Numbered from the stretch's first letter, positions 9,963-20,246 are shown. The stretch is 64,000 bases of DNA from Candidatus Kurthia intestinigallinarum (GCF_003991225.1 NZ_JTFC01000007.1:1-64000); one strand, 5' to 3'. A program made the numbers and translations. Notes: generated by a model from the letters alone, not told the origin.

Positions 9963-10055
9963 TTGGTTCAAATTCCTGTTAAAGCACATTTTTTGTTATA
10001 TAATATGTACTTAGCAAAAGACATATGTTTTTGTTAGAAGGAAGGAATTGACACA

Positions 10056-11213
10056 ATGATTTATCTTGATCACAGTGCAACAACGAAGCCAAGTGCTGAT
10101 GTCATGAAAGCATTCGTACAGGCAAATGAACGCTATTATGCCAATCCTGCGTCTCTTCATGAAATGGGCGTTGAAGTGAATATATTACTAAATCGTTCTC
10201 GTGAACAAATAGCAGGGCTTATTCATACAGAACCTGAACATGTTATTTTTACATCAGGTGGCTCAGAATCAAATAATTTTTTAATTAAGGGAATTGCACG
10301 CGCAAATACACATCGCGGAAAACATATTATCGTTTCAAGTATCGAGCATGCTTCTGTTTTAGAAACAGCTCGTGCATTAGAAAAAGAAGGATTTCATGTT
10401 GATTATGTTGATGTCGATAAGCACGGTATTGTTGATCTAAATAATTTAAAAGCAAAATTAACAAAAGATACAGTTGTCGTAAGTATTATGCATGTTAATA
10501 ATGAGATAGGTGCTATTCAACCAATTGAAGAAATTGCAAAAATTGTTCATGAGGGCAGTCGTGCATTTTATCATGTAGATGCTGTACAAAGCTTTGGTAA
10601 ATTGCCAGTTTACTTTAACGGTGAATTAGGTCCAGATGCGATTTCTGTTTCTGGCCATAAAATTAATGGGTTAAAAGGAACGGGGATTGCAGCACTTAGA
10701 AAACGTACAACAATCGAAGCAATTATTCACGGAGGAGGTCAAGAAATGGGCCTTCGTAGCGGTACGGTGGCTGTACCACAAGATGTTGCAATCGCAAAAG
10801 CAGCTCGTTTGGCGGAGCAGCATCGCACTGAAAATGTGCAACAGTATATAAAATGGCGCAATGCAATCCACACATTTTTAGATCCTATGGAAGATGTGTA
10901 TGTGCTTTCTTCAAATGAAGGAGCACCGCATATCGTATCATGCTCAATTCGTGGTATTAAAGGTGAAGTAATTGTAAATGCAATGCAACGTCAAGGCGTG
11001 ATTGTTTCAACTTCAAGCGCTTGTCACTCAAAAGACAATCAAATTAGCCATGTTGTACAAGCGGTCGGGGTTCCAGACGGATTTGCACGTGGTGTTATTC
11101 GTATAAGCTTTGGGCAAGGTTTAACAGACGCAGATATTGAAAAATTTAAAGAGGCATTTTCAAATGTCGTGAAACAAGTAAGAGGAGAGATTAAAACCCA
11201 TGAAATGGCATGA
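10056..11213 (+). CDS. nifZ: Cysteine desulfurase, NifZ/IscS type
   Basis: A 385-aa PLP enzyme that takes sulfur from cysteine as an enzyme persulfide. The PLP lysine lies in SGHKINGLKGTG and the catalytic cysteine in STSSACHSKDN near residue 325. The N-terminus MIYLDHSATTKPS is the usual class V aminotransferase start. It overlaps thiI by 14 nt. That fixed pairing indicates it is the dedicated sulfur donor for ThiI (NifZ in B. subtilis) rather than the general Fe-S assembly enzyme SufS. GAAGGAAGG precedes the ATG. Confidence 0.93.
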   Translation: MIYLDHSATTKPSADVMKAFVQANERYYANPASLHEMGVEVNILLNRSREQIAGLIHTEPEHVIFTSGGSESNNFLIKGIARANTHRGKHIIVSSIEHASVLETARALEKEGFHVDYVDVDKHGIVDLNNLKAKLTKDTVVVSIMHVNNEIGAIQPIEEIAKIVHEGSRAFYHVDAVQSFGKLPVYFNGELGPDAISVSGHKINGLKGTGIAALRKRTTIEAIIHGGGQEMGLRSGTVAVPQDVAIAKAARLAEQHRTENVQQYIKWRNAIHTFLDPMEDVYVLSSNEGAPHIVSCSIRGIKGEVIVNAMQRQGVIVSTSSACHSKDNQISHVVQAVGVPDGFARGVIRISFGQGLTDADIEKFKEAFSNVVKQVRGEIKTHEMA

Positions 11214-12405
11214 GATTTTAGTACGTTACGGTGAAATTACGACGAAAGGGCGTAACCGTAATCAATTTATTAATCGTCTACGCGATAATTTAAAAAGCAC
11301 GTTCAAAGATTTAGAAGGTATGAAAATTCGTTTAGAGCGAGATCGTCTGTATATTAACAGTCCATCAGATGACGATATGAATGCATTAATTGAACGCTTA
11401 CCAGATGTGTTCGGTATTCAATCATTTAGCCCCGTAGCAGAATGTGCAACGGATTTAGAAGCAATGAAAGCATTAGGTAAAGAAATTGTTGCAGATTTAA
11501 ACTATGAAGGAAAATCATTCAAAGTGAATGTGAAGCGCTCATATAAAAAATTTGAATTAGAAACATATGAATTAAATCGTGTAATCGCAAGCCATGTATT
11601 AAGTGAATTACCAGGTATGACTGTTGAAATGAAAAATCCAGATATCGAATTACGTGTAGAAGTACGTGAAGAAGCCACATATATGTCAGTAGATGTGATT
11701 CCTGGCGCTGCTGGCTTACCTGTAGGTTCAAATGGTAAAGCCTTATTACTATTATCTGGTGGTATTGATAGCCCAGTAGCAGCTTATTTAATGATGAAAC
11801 GTGGCGTAACAGTAGAAGCGATTCACTTCTTTAGTCCACCGTTTACAAGTGATCAATCGTTAGGGAAAGTAAAAGAATTATCTCAAATTGTAAGTAAATT
11901 TGGGGGTAAAATTCGTTTGCATGTTATTCCTTTTACAGAAATTCAACAAACGATTCAACAAGCGGTACCTAAAAATGTCACAATGACTACAACACGCCGA
12001 TTGATGATGCAAGTAGCAGATTTAGTACGGGAAGAGACAAAATGTAAAGCGCTTGTTACAGGTGAAAATTTAGGTCAAGTAGCTTCACAGACGTTGGATA
12101 GCTTAGCAGCGATTAACGCAGTAACAAATACACCGATTCTACGTCCATTGATTACGTATGATAAATTAGAGATTATCGATATTGCACAAAAAATTGGTAC
12201 GTATGAAACGTCGATTATTCCATTTGAAGATTGCTGTACAGTATTTACGCCGGCGAATCCAAAAACAAAACCTCGTATAGAAAAAATGGAATACTACGAA
12301 AGCTTTACAGATTTTGATGAAATGATTGCAAAAGCGGTGCGTAATCGTGAAATACATGATTTCCCTAAGAAAGAAGTCAAAGCAGACTTTGATGATTTAC
12401 TATAA
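11200..12405 (+). CDS. thiI: tRNA 4-thiouridine sulfurtransferase
   Basis: A 401-aa enzyme that adenylates and thiolates U8 of tRNA. Domain order is an N-terminal ferredoxin-like region, a THUMP domain (about 60-165) and a PP-loop ATPase with LLLSGGIDSPVAAYLMMKRG near 183. There is no C-terminal rhodanese domain, as in other Bacillales ThiI proteins, so sulfur must come from the upstream cysteine desulfurase. It overlaps nifZ by 14 nt, with AGAGGAGAG as ribosome site. A terminator follows. Confidence 0.97.
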   Translation: MKWHEILVRYGEITTKGRNRNQFINRLRDNLKSTFKDLEGMKIRLERDRLYINSPSDDDMNALIERLPDVFGIQSFSPVAECATDLEAMKALGKEIVADLNYEGKSFKVNVKRSYKKFELETYELNRVIASHVLSELPGMTVEMKNPDIELRVEVREEATYMSVDVIPGAAGLPVGSNGKALLLLSGGIDSPVAAYLMMKRGVTVEAIHFFSPPFTSDQSLGKVKELSQIVSKFGGKIRLHVIPFTEIQQTIQQAVPKNVTMTTTRRLMMQVADLVREETKCKALVTGENLGQVASQTLDSLAAINAVTNTPILRPLITYDKLEIIDIAQKIGTYETSIIPFEDCCTVFTPANPKTKPRIEKMEYYESFTDFDEMIAKAVRNREIHDFPKKEVKADFDDLL

Positions 12406-12420
12406 GAAAAAAACTTTTCT

Positions 12421-12456
12421 GGAATCTCTCGAATTTTTTCGAGAGATTTTTGTGTT
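12421..12456 (+). terminator. thiI terminator
   Basis: The stem AATCTCTCGAA / TTCGAGAGATT is followed by a T-rich run. Confidence 0.8.
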
Positions 12457-12622
12457 TTAAACAGAAAAAATATTCCTTTTTCGAGAAAATAAATGTAAAA
12501 TATAAATGTATAAAAATTCCAATGGTTTTTATATGACAAATGTTAGTACAAGGTACTAATGTTTAGTGTTAGTATGTGGTTAATTGATAAACGAATCGAG
12601 TTATTTATTAGGGGGAGTTCAT

Positions 12623-14194
12623 ATGGAACAAAAAGATCTTATCGCACCACAACGCTATAATTTAGCGGAGGAAATTCGTCGATTTGCAACTGGGGAAAAC
12701 CGTACGGCACTAATTTATGAAGATGAAGCGGGCAACAAAAATCAGATTTCATATGATGATTTAGTAAAACGCGCTAACAAGGTATCACATGCATTACAAG
12801 CACAGGGGTTACAAAAAGGTGATGTCATGCTTGTTATGGTACCAAGATTGATTCAGGCATATACAATTTACCTAGCTGCCATTCAAGCAGGCATTGTTGT
12901 AATTCCAAGCTCTGAAATGCTTCGTGCAAAAGACATTGATTATCGCATTACACATAGCCATGCAAAAGCAGTGGTTGCGTATGCGCCATTAATTGATGAG
13001 TTTGAATACGCTGAGCATGTGGAAGGCTTAAAAAAATTCACGATTGGTGAAGCAGAAGGATGGACAAATCTTTCAACGTTTGCCGATGACTTTAGCGAAG
13101 ACTTTGATGTGGCAGACACAAATAGCAAAGATACAGTCTTTCTTTCTTACACAAGTGGAACAACTGGTAACCCTAAGGCAGCAGTTCACACACATTCATG
13201 GGCATACGCGCATTTACGTACAGCATCACGTGCGTGGTTAGGTGCCGAAGAAGGTCGTATTGTTTGGGCAACAGCAAGTCCAGGCTGGCAAAAATGGATT
13301 TGGAGCCCGTTTTTATCTGTATTAGGAACAGGTGCAATTGGCTTTATTTATAATGGTCATTTTGAGCCGAATAAATATTTACAACTACTACAAGATTATA
13401 AAGTCGAAGCATTATGCTGCACACCAACGGAATATCGTATTATGTCAAAAATCGAAAATTTAAGTGACTATGATTTAAGTCAGCTTCAAAGTGCTGTTTC
13501 AGCAGGTGAACCACTAAATATTGAAGTAGTAGATACATTCTTACGTGAATTTAATCTACTTGTACGTGATGGCTATGGTCAAACAGAAAATACATTACTA
13601 GTTGGAACAATGTTAGGTATGGAGCCTCGTCCGGGCTCAATGGGACGTCCGACTCCTGGGAATATTGTTGATATTATTAATGAAGACGGTGAACCATGTT
13701 TACCAGGCGTTGTTGGGAATATTGCTGTCCATAAAACGACACCAGCATTATTTAAAGAATACTTTGAAGACCCAGAGCGTACAGCTAAACAATATATCGG
13801 TGATTACTACATTACGGGTGACCGTGCACGTAAAGATGAGGATGGTTATTTCTGGTTTGAAGGTAGACGTGATGATATCATCATTAGTTCTGGTTATACG
13901 ATTGGACCATTTGAAGTGGAAGATGCGCTTATAAAACACCCTTCTATCTCAGAATGTGCAGTTGTCGCAAGTCCACATGAATTACGTGGTGCGATTGTAA
14001 AAGCATTTGTTGTATTAAAAGATACAGCTCGCCGCGAAGACCCCACGTTTGTTAAAGAACTACAAAACTTTGTTAAAGAGCATACAGCACCATATAAATA
14101 TCCTCGCGCTATTGAATTTTTAGATGAATTACCAAAGACAGCATCTGGTAAAATTCGTCGTATTGAATTGCGTGAAGCAGAATATCAAAAATAG
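12623..14194 (+). CDS. Acyl-CoA synthetase, AMP-forming (YtcI/MbcS type)
   Basis: A 523-aa ANL-superfamily enzyme that activates a carboxylic acid to acyl-CoA through an acyl-adenylate. The AMP signature SYTSGTTGNPKAAVHTH and the motif YGQTEN are present. The C-terminal hinge region has TGDRARKDEDGYFWFEGR and the catalytic lysine motif PKTASGKIRR. The ATG at 12623 follows GGGGGAG by 6 nt, so it is preferred over the in-frame ATG at 12584. B. subtilis has a similar gene (ytcI) beside thiI, assigned to medium or branched-chain acids; the substrate here is inferred from that. Confidence 0.88.
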   Translation: MEQKDLIAPQRYNLAEEIRRFATGENRTALIYEDEAGNKNQISYDDLVKRANKVSHALQAQGLQKGDVMLVMVPRLIQAYTIYLAAIQAGIVVIPSSEMLRAKDIDYRITHSHAKAVVAYAPLIDEFEYAEHVEGLKKFTIGEAEGWTNLSTFADDFSEDFDVADTNSKDTVFLSYTSGTTGNPKAAVHTHSWAYAHLRTASRAWLGAEEGRIVWATASPGWQKWIWSPFLSVLGTGAIGFIYNGHFEPNKYLQLLQDYKVEALCCTPTEYRIMSKIENLSDYDLSQLQSAVSAGEPLNIEVVDTFLREFNLLVRDGYGQTENTLLVGTMLGMEPRPGSMGRPTPGNIVDIINEDGEPCLPGVVGNIAVHKTTPALFKEYFEDPERTAKQYIGDYYITGDRARKDEDGYFWFEGRRDDIIISSGYTIGPFEVEDALIKHPSISECAVVASPHELRGAIVKAFVVLKDTARREDPTFVKELQNFVKEHTAPYKYPRAIEFLDELPKTASGKIRRIELREAEYQK

Positions 14195-14201
14195 TAACGA
14201 C

Positions 14202-14246
14202 TAGAAAAGCAGGTTTGTGTTCTCTCACACATAAACCTGCTTTTTG
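14202..14246 (+). terminator. Terminator after acyl-CoA synthetase
   Basis: The stem AAAAGCAGGTTTGTGT / ACACATAAACCTGCTTTTT has one bulge. Confidence 0.85.
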
Positions 14247-14310
14247 CTATTTACTTTTGTGAAACCAACTCCCTATAATAAACACATTGATTTAAAAAGG
14301 GGATGCTTGA

Positions 14311-15204
14311 ATGCAATATGATAAACAAGGAATGATTGCGGCATTTATTGCGTATGTTTTATGGGGGCTATTCCCACTGTATTGGAAAGCATTAACATAT
14401 GTAGATAGTGCAGAAATTTTAGCGAGTCGCGTTATTTGGAGTTTTATTCTAACGCTTATTTTTGTTGTGATTTTACGAAAAGGCCATCAGTTAATTCGTG
14501 ATGTGAAGGAGCTATGGCAGCATCAAAAAACATTTTGGACATTGGCTGTAGCAGCTTATTTAGTAACATTGAATTGGTTTTTATACATTTGGGCAGTCAA
14601 TCATAATCACATTTTGGAAACAAGCCTAGGCTATTATTTAAACCCAATTGTTTCTATATTACTAGGCATCATTTTCTTAAAGGAGCGTTTAGCAAAAGCA
14701 CAATTGGTTGGTGTCATAATAGCCGTTATTGGTGTTGCTATTATGATTATTAATTATGGTACGATCCCATATGTTTCATTTGGTTTGGCGCTATCATTTG
14801 GTTTTTATGGCTTATTGAAAAAGCGTATCCAATTAGATGCTACACGTGGTTTAGTTATTGAAACAGCATTTGTGTTACCTATCGCATTACTGTATTATGC
14901 TTATTTAGCAATTGAAGGAAAAATGTCATTTGGTATGGTAGACTTAAATACAACTGTACTTTTAATTGGCGGAGGCGCTGTAACAGCTATTCCACTTATT
15001 TTATTTGCAGTGGGTGCGCAAAAAATCCCGCTTTATCTTGTTGGGTTTATTCAATATGTCGCACCTACCATGACGTTGTTATTAGGCGTCTTTGTATATG
15101 GTGAATCATTTGGTTCTGTAGAGATGCTGTCATTTGGCTTTATATGGCTAGCATTAATTATTTTCTCTGTATCAACAATTGTAGAGGTACGGAAGCATCA
15201 TTAA
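14311..15204 (+). CDS. rarD: EamA-family transporter RarD
   Basis: A 297-aa integral membrane protein with about ten helices in two EamA halves. The N-terminal KQGMIAAFIAYVLWGLFPLY and ILASRVIWSF are hallmark RarD sequence, and GYYLNPIVSILLG closes the first half. It belongs to the drug/metabolite transporter superfamily. The transported compound is not known; the name comes from a chloramphenicol-sensitivity family and does not prove drug export. AAAGGGGATG spacing supports the ATG. sppA follows closely on the same strand. Confidence 0.9.
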   Translation: MQYDKQGMIAAFIAYVLWGLFPLYWKALTYVDSAEILASRVIWSFILTLIFVVILRKGHQLIRDVKELWQHQKTFWTLAVAAYLVTLNWFLYIWAVNHNHILETSLGYYLNPIVSILLGIIFLKERLAKAQLVGVIIAVIGVAIMIINYGTIPYVSFGLALSFGFYGLLKKRIQLDATRGLVIETAFVLPIALLYYAYLAIEGKMSFGMVDLNTTVLLIGGGAVTAIPLILFAVGAQKIPLYLVGFIQYVAPTMTLLLGVFVYGESFGSVEMLSFGFIWLALIIFSVSTIVEVRKHH

Positions 15205-15224
15205 TTGAGAGGGGTTTATTGAAT

Positions 15225-16247
15225 ATGAATGCAAAACGTTGGTGGGCAATCGGGATTGCAATTTTCCTATTTGTTGCTTCAACTGGTATTACAGCGATGA
15301 AATCACTTATGGCTCAAGATTTTAGTGGGCAGTTGACATCATTGTTAGATGAATCAGAAGAGGAAACATTATTTGAAGAAAAAACAGTAGCATCGGGTAA
15401 TTTAGATTCTCGTATTGCTATATTAACAGTAGACGGTACAATTCAAGATACAGGAGATTCTGCATCTCTTTTATCTTCAGAAACATATAACCATCAAGCA
15501 TTTTTAGAGCAACTTCAACAAGTGAAAGATGACGAAACTGTAAAAGGTATTATTTTAAAGGTTAATTCACCAGGTGGTGGAGTCATCGAATCAAAGCAAA
15601 TTTATGAAGCAATTAAAGCAATTCAAAAAGATCGTAAAATCCCTGTGTATTCTTCAATGGGCTCAATGGCTGCGTCTGGCGGTTATTATATTTCAGCACC
15701 TGCAGATAAAATCTTTGCAGATGAAGAAACAATGACCGGTTCAATTGGAGTTATTATGCAAGGTGTTAATTATTCAAAATTAGCCGAAAAATATGGTATT
15801 GAATTTGAAACAATTAAAACAGGTCCATATAAAGATATTATGAGTGGCTCACGTGAAATGACAAAGGATGAGCGTAAAATTTTACAAGATATGGTCAATG
15901 AATCATACAACCGTTTCTTAAATGTCATTGCAGATGGCCGTGATATGTCAAAAGCAGATGTGAAAAAATTGGCAGACGGTCGTATTTATAGTGGTTCACA
16001 AGCTAAAAAAGTAGGTTTAGTAGATGAGTTAGGCTATGAGGAAGATGCGATTGCTTCAATGAAAAAAGACTATGATTTAAAAAATGCAGAAGTATTTGAA
16101 TACACAGCGAGCTCAGATTGGACATCGATGTTTGCAGTGAAAGTAAACTCCATTTTATCAGGTTCAGCTGATTCGCAAATAATCGGGAAATTATTAGCAA
16201 ACTACAACAGTGCACCACGTATGATGTACTTATATGGTGAAGAGTAG
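15225..16247 (+). CDS. sppA: Signal peptide peptidase SppA
   Basis: A 340-aa membrane-anchored serine protease that degrades leftover signal peptides in the membrane. An N-terminal helix lies at about 5-24 (WWAIGIAIFLFVASTGITA). The catalytic Ser lies in SMAASGGYYISAPADKIFA and the general-base Lys in TGPYKDIMSG, the short Gram-positive form. The ATG at 15225 follows GAGAGGGG at 10 nt; an in-frame ATG at 15144 lies inside rarD and is rejected. The RDD gene follows after 11 nt, probably in one operon. Confidence 0.95.
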   Translation: MNAKRWWAIGIAIFLFVASTGITAMKSLMAQDFSGQLTSLLDESEEETLFEEKTVASGNLDSRIAILTVDGTIQDTGDSASLLSSETYNHQAFLEQLQQVKDDETVKGIILKVNSPGGGVIESKQIYEAIKAIQKDRKIPVYSSMGSMAASGGYYISAPADKIFADEETMTGSIGVIMQGVNYSKLAEKYGIEFETIKTGPYKDIMSGSREMTKDERKILQDMVNESYNRFLNVIADGRDMSKADVKKLADGRIYSGSQAKKVGLVDELGYEEDAIASMKKDYDLKNAEVFEYTASSDWTSMFAVKVNSILSGSADSQIIGKLLANYNSAPRMMYLYGEE

Positions 16248-16258
16248 GAGGGCGAATC

Positions 16259-16777
16259 ATGGAGCAAACTTACGATACAACCTATGAAGCGAAGGTAGCG
16301 GGGTTTTGGATTCGTTTTTGTGCATATCTTGTGGACATTTTAATTGTTTGGGCTGTGTTGAAACTATTAATCGTACACAATTTATTTAGTATCACAGGTC
16401 TTGATAGTGTCACAGTGTGGGTATTTCATTTAGAAGATATTGTAGCAGGTCTGTTATTTTATTTATATTTTGTCATCATGACAAAAATAAACGGTCAAAC
16501 ACTTGGAAAAATGATATTTGGGTTAAAGGTTGTTACGGATACAGGATTACCATTAACTTGGACGACTGTTATTGTACGAGAATGGTTTGGCCGCTATATT
16601 TCAGCCACGATTCAGCTACTTTATCTCATTGTGGCTATCACACCACAGCATAAAGCAGTGCATGATTATTTAGCTGATACGCATGTTGTTCATGAAAATA
16701 CATTTAAATTAGTGAAAAAGAAGCAACTTCCTCCATTTACTGAAGTGAAAGAGTTGCAAGGTGAAGGGCAAGTTTAG
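16259..16777 (+). CDS. RDD family membrane protein
   Basis: A 172-aa protein with an RDD domain: [19 protein letters not shown] (the R/D pair in helix 1), a second helix near 60-78, and a third near 115-130 after the conserved [14 protein letters not shown]. The C-terminal tail is soluble. It follows sppA directly, as in several Bacillales (yteJ next to sppA in B. subtilis). Function unknown. It may assist SppA in the membrane, but only context suggests this. Confidence 0.85.
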   Translation: MEQTYDTTYEAKVAGFWIRFCAYLVDILIVWAVLKLLIVHNLFSITGLDSVTVWVFHLEDIVAGLLFYLYFVIMTKINGQTLGKMIFGLKVVTDTGLPLTWTTVIVREWFGRYISATIQLLYLIVAITPQHKAVHDYLADTHVVHENTFKLVKKKQLPPFTEVKELQGEGQV

Positions 16778-16814
16778 TAAAATTGGGATAGATTATTTAG
16801 GAGGCGTTGTGAAC

Positions 16815-17315
16815 ATGGTACAAGTAACATTCGGTAATAACCCAGTCACTCTAGTTGGACAAGAAATTAAAGTAGGCGACAAAGCACCTGATTTTAAAGT
16901 GCTTGATAATGCGCGTGCTGAAAAAACATTAGCAGATTACGCAGGTAAAAAACTTTTAATTAGCGTAGTGCCTTCATTAGACACAGGCGTTTGTGATCAA
17001 CAAACACGTAAATTTAACGAAGCTGCTAGTGAACTAGGTGAAGACTACAAAGTTTTAACAGTTTCTGTAGACCTACCATTCGCTCAAAAACGTTGGTGCG
17101 GTAATGCAGGCGTTGAAAACGTTGAAACATTATCAGACCATTATGCAGTATCATTTGGTGATGCATATGGCGTACACATGAAAGAACACCGCTTACTAGC
17201 TCGCTCAATCTTCGTAATTAACGAAGCAGGCGAAGTGACATATGTGGAATATGTATCTGAAGGTACAAACCACCCAGATTACGATAAAGCGTTAGAAGCA
17301 TTAAAAGCACTTTAA
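16815..17315 (+). CDS. tpx: Thiol peroxidase (2-Cys peroxiredoxin)
   Basis: A 166-aa atypical 2-Cys peroxiredoxin that reduces hydroperoxides with electrons from thioredoxin. The peroxidatic C60 is in [14 protein letters not shown] and the resolving C95 in [10 protein letters not shown], the spacing of Tpx. The ATG at 16815 follows TAGGAGGCG; the earlier in-frame ATG at 16761 overlaps the RDD gene and lacks support. tpx-ytxK adjacency is as in B. subtilis, but ackA does not follow. Confidence 0.96.
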   Translation: MVQVTFGNNPVTLVGQEIKVGDKAPDFKVLDNARAEKTLADYAGKKLLISVVPSLDTGVCDQQTRKFNEAASELGEDYKVLTVSVDLPFAQKRWCGNAGVENVETLSDHYAVSFGDAYGVHMKEHRLLARSIFVINEAGEVTYVEYVSEGTNHPDYDKALEALKAL

Positions 17316-17340
17316 TCGTTATTACTTACGTTTTGAACGA

Positions 17341-17378
17341 GATGTCCTCTTGCATTTTTGGATGAGGACATCTTTTTC
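17341..17378 (+). terminator. tpx terminator
   Basis: The stem GATGTCCTC / GAGGACATC has a 14-nt loop and is followed by five T. Confidence 0.8.
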
Positions 17379-17404
17379 ACGTTTAAAGGAGAACTTACTT
17401 AAAA

Positions 17405-18343
17405 ATGGAAAAAATAGAACAATTATTTACGTTTATCGATAGCACAGCAGGGAGTGTACAAGAGGCTAAAAATGTATCTTATTTAGAAGGTGTATTAGCC
17501 GCATTAAATGGCTGGTTAGATGGTGAAAACGTACCAGAAGGCGAATGGGAACGCAATGACATTCGTAAAGGAATTCAATTATCCTTATTAAAAGGTATGC
17601 GAGAAAGTGCGCAAGTCAATCATCAAATGACACCGGATTCTCTAGGATTACTAGTAGGTTATTTAGTGGAACAATTCTTTGAAGAACAATTAACGAAAAA
17701 AGAAATAATTACAATGCTTGACCCAGCTGTTGGGACAGGGAACTTATTACTAACGGTTATGAATTTAATTGGTGATCAAGTAACAGGGGCGGGTATCGAA
17801 TTAGATGATTTATTGATTCAACTTGCAGCAGCTTCTGCAGATTTACAACAGCAGCCAGTGGCGTTGTACCACCAAAATGCTTTAATGCCCTTATTAATTG
17901 ACCCAGTAGATGCAGTTGTTTGTGACGTGCCGGTTGGTTACTATCCAGACGAAGAGTATGCAAACGCGAATTATACAATTCATGCAGAAGAAGGCATGAC
18001 GTATGCGCATCATTTATTCATTGAAAAATCAATCAATCAATTACGTGACGGCGGCTATGCATTCTTCTTAGTGCCAAGTATGATTTTTGAATCTGAGCAA
18101 GCACGTCAGCTATTTACGTATATTAAAACAAATACGTGGATTCAAGCGGTTATTCAGTTACCTAGCACATTATTTAAAAAAGAACAAATGGCAAAAAGTA
18201 TTTTTGTTGTGCAGAAGAAATCAGCTACAGAAAAACCTGTAAAAGATGTGTTATTAGCAAAAGTGCCGAGCCTATCAAACCCACAAGCATTAGAGCAATT
18301 TTTCGCTCGTGTGCGTCAGTGGAAAAAGGACGAAGAAAAATAA
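17405..18343 (+). CDS. ytxK: Class I SAM-dependent methyltransferase (YtxK family)
   Basis: A 312-aa protein resembling adenine-specific DNA methyltransferases. The SAM motif is MLDPAVGTGNLLLTVMN (near 101-118), followed by GAGIELDDLLIQLA. Where N6-adenine enzymes have NPPY, this protein has CDVPVGYYPDEEY, so the catalytic motif is altered. DNA methylation is therefore doubtful. It lies after tpx as in B. subtilis. Substrate unknown. Confidence 0.85.
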   Translation: MEKIEQLFTFIDSTAGSVQEAKNVSYLEGVLAALNGWLDGENVPEGEWERNDIRKGIQLSLLKGMRESAQVNHQMTPDSLGLLVGYLVEQFFEEQLTKKEIITMLDPAVGTGNLLLTVMNLIGDQVTGAGIELDDLLIQLAAASADLQQQPVALYHQNALMPLLIDPVDAVVCDVPVGYYPDEEYANANYTIHAEEGMTYAHHLFIEKSINQLRDGGYAFFLVPSMIFESEQARQLFTYIKTNTWIQAVIQLPSTLFKKEQMAKSIFVVQKKSATEKPVKDVLLAKVPSLSNPQALEQFFARVRQWKKDEEK

Positions 18344-18345
18344 TA

Positions 18346-18380
18346 AAAGAGGATGCCATCCCCGGCATCCTCTTTTTTTG
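18346..18380. terminator. Bidirectional terminator between ytxK and the usp gene
   Basis: The stem AAAGAGGATGCC / GGCATCCTCTTT has A and T runs on the two sides and lies between converging genes. Confidence 0.88.
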
Positions 18381-18397
18381 TAGCTTTAAGGCAATTA

Positions 18398-18847
18398 TTA
18401 AGCGTCTAATTCGCTTGGTGTACGAACAACTAATACGTCGCATTTTGCTGAGCGTACGATGTTAGCTGATACAGAACCGATTAGGAAACGTTCTACTGCG
18501 TTAAGACCAGTTGCACCACAAATAATTAAATCTGCTTCTGTTTTTTGAGAGATTTCTTTTGTAATCATTGTTTTAGGAGAACCGTATTCGATTACAGCTT
18601 CAGCTTTAACACCAGCTTGTTCTGCTTCAGCTTTGTATTCGCTTAATTTTTCTTCAGCAAATTCTTTCGCACGTTCTTGGATTGAACGGTCGTATGCTTC
18701 GATTGCAGCGAATGAACGTGTATCAATGATATTTACTAAGTGTAATGTTGCATCATTACGTTTTGCTACTTCCACTGCTTTGTGAAATGCATATTTCGCT
18801 TCATCTGAACCATCTACTGCTACTACGATATTATTATAAGTTGCCAT
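18398..18847 (-). CDS. Universal stress protein, UspA family
   Basis: A 149-aa cytoplasmic Usp domain of full length. The start MATYNNIVVAVDGSDEAKYAF carries the conserved VAVDGS. The ATP-binding loop is ICGATGLNAVERFLIGSVS (G-2x-G-9x-GS), so it is probably an ATP-binding Usp. The role is unspecified stress or energy sensing. AGGAGGG precedes ATG. It is transcribed divergently from ald. Confidence 0.92.
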   Translation of the reverse strand: MATYNNIVVAVDGSDEAKYAFHKAVEVAKRNDATLHLVNIIDTRSFAAIEAYDRSIQERAKEFAEEKLSEYKAEAEQAGVKAEAVIEYGSPKTMITKEISQKTEADLIICGATGLNAVERFLIGSVSANIVRSAKCDVLVVRTPSELDA

Positions 18848-19127
18848 AACTAAATTCCTCCCTACTCGTTATATCCACATTATAACATTTTCTTTTGTAA
18901 AAGATAGGCTAAAAATTAACAGATAATTGAAGAAATATTGAACTTTATTGGTGATAATATTTTAATGCTATAGTAAATAGGAAATAGAAATAACTAAAAC
19001 TTCTTTCAACCATTATTTTGAAATAGTTGATTAAAAAGGATGTACAAAAAAACACCACATGTTACAATGGAATTGCTTAACCACTATGGAAGCGCTTACT
19101 AAAGAAATTATTGGAGGCTTGACGCAA
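18848..19127. other. Divergent intergenic region usp/ald
   Basis: This 280-bp AT-rich stretch must hold both promoters. TTGAAC at about 18939 and AT-rich -10 candidates downstream could serve ald, but no pair is convincing. No repeat, RNA structure or small gene was recognised. Confidence 0.5.
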
Positions 19128-20246
19128 ATGATTATTGGTGTACCTAAAGAAGTTAAAAACAACGAAAATCGTGTAGCAATGACGCCTGCGGGGGTAGTTC
19201 ACTTAACAACATTCGGACATGAGGTTGTCGTGGAAACAAATGCCGGTGCTGGTTCAGCGTTTACAGATGAAGAGTATGTAGCAGCAGGGGCACGTATTGT
19301 TGATACGGCAGCAGATGCATGGAATGTTGATATGGTCATGAAAGTAAAAGAACCGATTGAGCAAGAGTTTGGTTTCTTTAGCGAAGGATTAATTTTATTT
19401 ACGTATTTACATTTAGCTCCAGAACCTGAGTTAACAAAAGCATTAGTTGATAGTAAAGTGACAGCCATTGCATACGAAACAGTGCAGTTAGCGGATGGCT
19501 CACTACCACTATTAACACCAATGAGTGAAGTGGCTGGTCGTATGGCAACACAAATTGGTGCTCAGTATTTAGAAAAAATTCATGGTGGTAAAGGGATTTT
19601 ATTAAGCGGTGTCCCGGGTGTTGAACGTGGAAAAGTAACAATTATTGGTGGCGGTCAAGCTGGTGAAAATGCGGCGAAAATTGCTGTAGGTATGGGGGCT
19701 AAGGTAACAATCTTAGACATTAATCCAGCTCGTTTACGCGAATTAGATTTAATTTTTGGTAGTGATGTACAAACATTAATGTCCAATCCATTTAATATTG
19801 CACAATCTGTAGCACAAGCTGATTTAGTTGTTGGTGCTGTATTAATTCCTGGAGCAAAAGCACCAACGCTTGTAAGTGAAGAAATGATTCAAGCGATGAC
19901 ACCAGGCTCAGTTATTGTCGATATTGCGATTGATCAAGGTGGTATTTTTGCGACAACGGATCGTGTGACAACACATGATGACCCTACGTATGTAAAACAT
20001 GGGGTTGTTCATTATGCGGTAGCGAATATGCCAGGTGCAGTACCTCGTACATCAACAATTGCATTAACAAATGATACAATACCGTATGCGGTGCAAATTG
20101 CGAATAAAGGATATGAACAAGCACTGCTTGATAATGAAGCATTGAAAAAGGGCTTAAACGTAGCAAATGGTTATGTAACGTTTGAAGCGGTAGCAGAAGC
20201 ACTTGGCTATGATTATATTTCAGCAGATGTTGTATTAAATCATTAA
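19128..20246 (+). CDS. ald: Alanine dehydrogenase
   Basis: A 372-aa cytoplasmic enzyme that interconverts L-alanine and pyruvate plus ammonia with NAD. It begins [20 protein letters not shown], typical of the family. The NAD-binding motif is [20 protein letters not shown] (near 172), and active-site residues are expected in [11 protein letters not shown] and in the block around [16 protein letters not shown]. The ATG at 19128 follows TTGGAGGC; in-frame ATGs upstream (19059, 19089) lack an SD. In B. subtilis ald is alanine-induced; no regulator gene is adjacent here. Confidence 0.97.
   Translation: MIIGVPKEVKNNENRVAMTPAGVVHLTTFGHEVVVETNAGAGSAFTDEEYVAAGARIVDTAADAWNVDMVMKVKEPIEQEFGFFSEGLILFTYLHLAPEPELTKALVDSKVTAIAYETVQLADGSLPLLTPMSEVAGRMATQIGAQYLEKIHGGKGILLSGVPGVERGKVTIIGGGQAGENAAKIAVGMGAKVTILDINPARLRELDLIFGSDVQTLMSNPFNIAQSVAQADLVVGAVLIPGAKAPTLVSEEMIQAMTPGSVIVDIAIDQGGIFATTDRVTTHDDPTYVKHGVVHYAVANMPGAVPRTSTIALTNDTIPYAVQIANKGYEQALLDNEALKKGLNVANGYVTFEAVAEALGYDYISADVVLNH

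Noticed and set aside
9961-9985. GGTTCAAATTCC resembling a tRNA T-arm
   Set aside because: No acceptor stem, D-arm or anticodon arm surrounds it; it is the gap between the ezrA terminator and nifZ.
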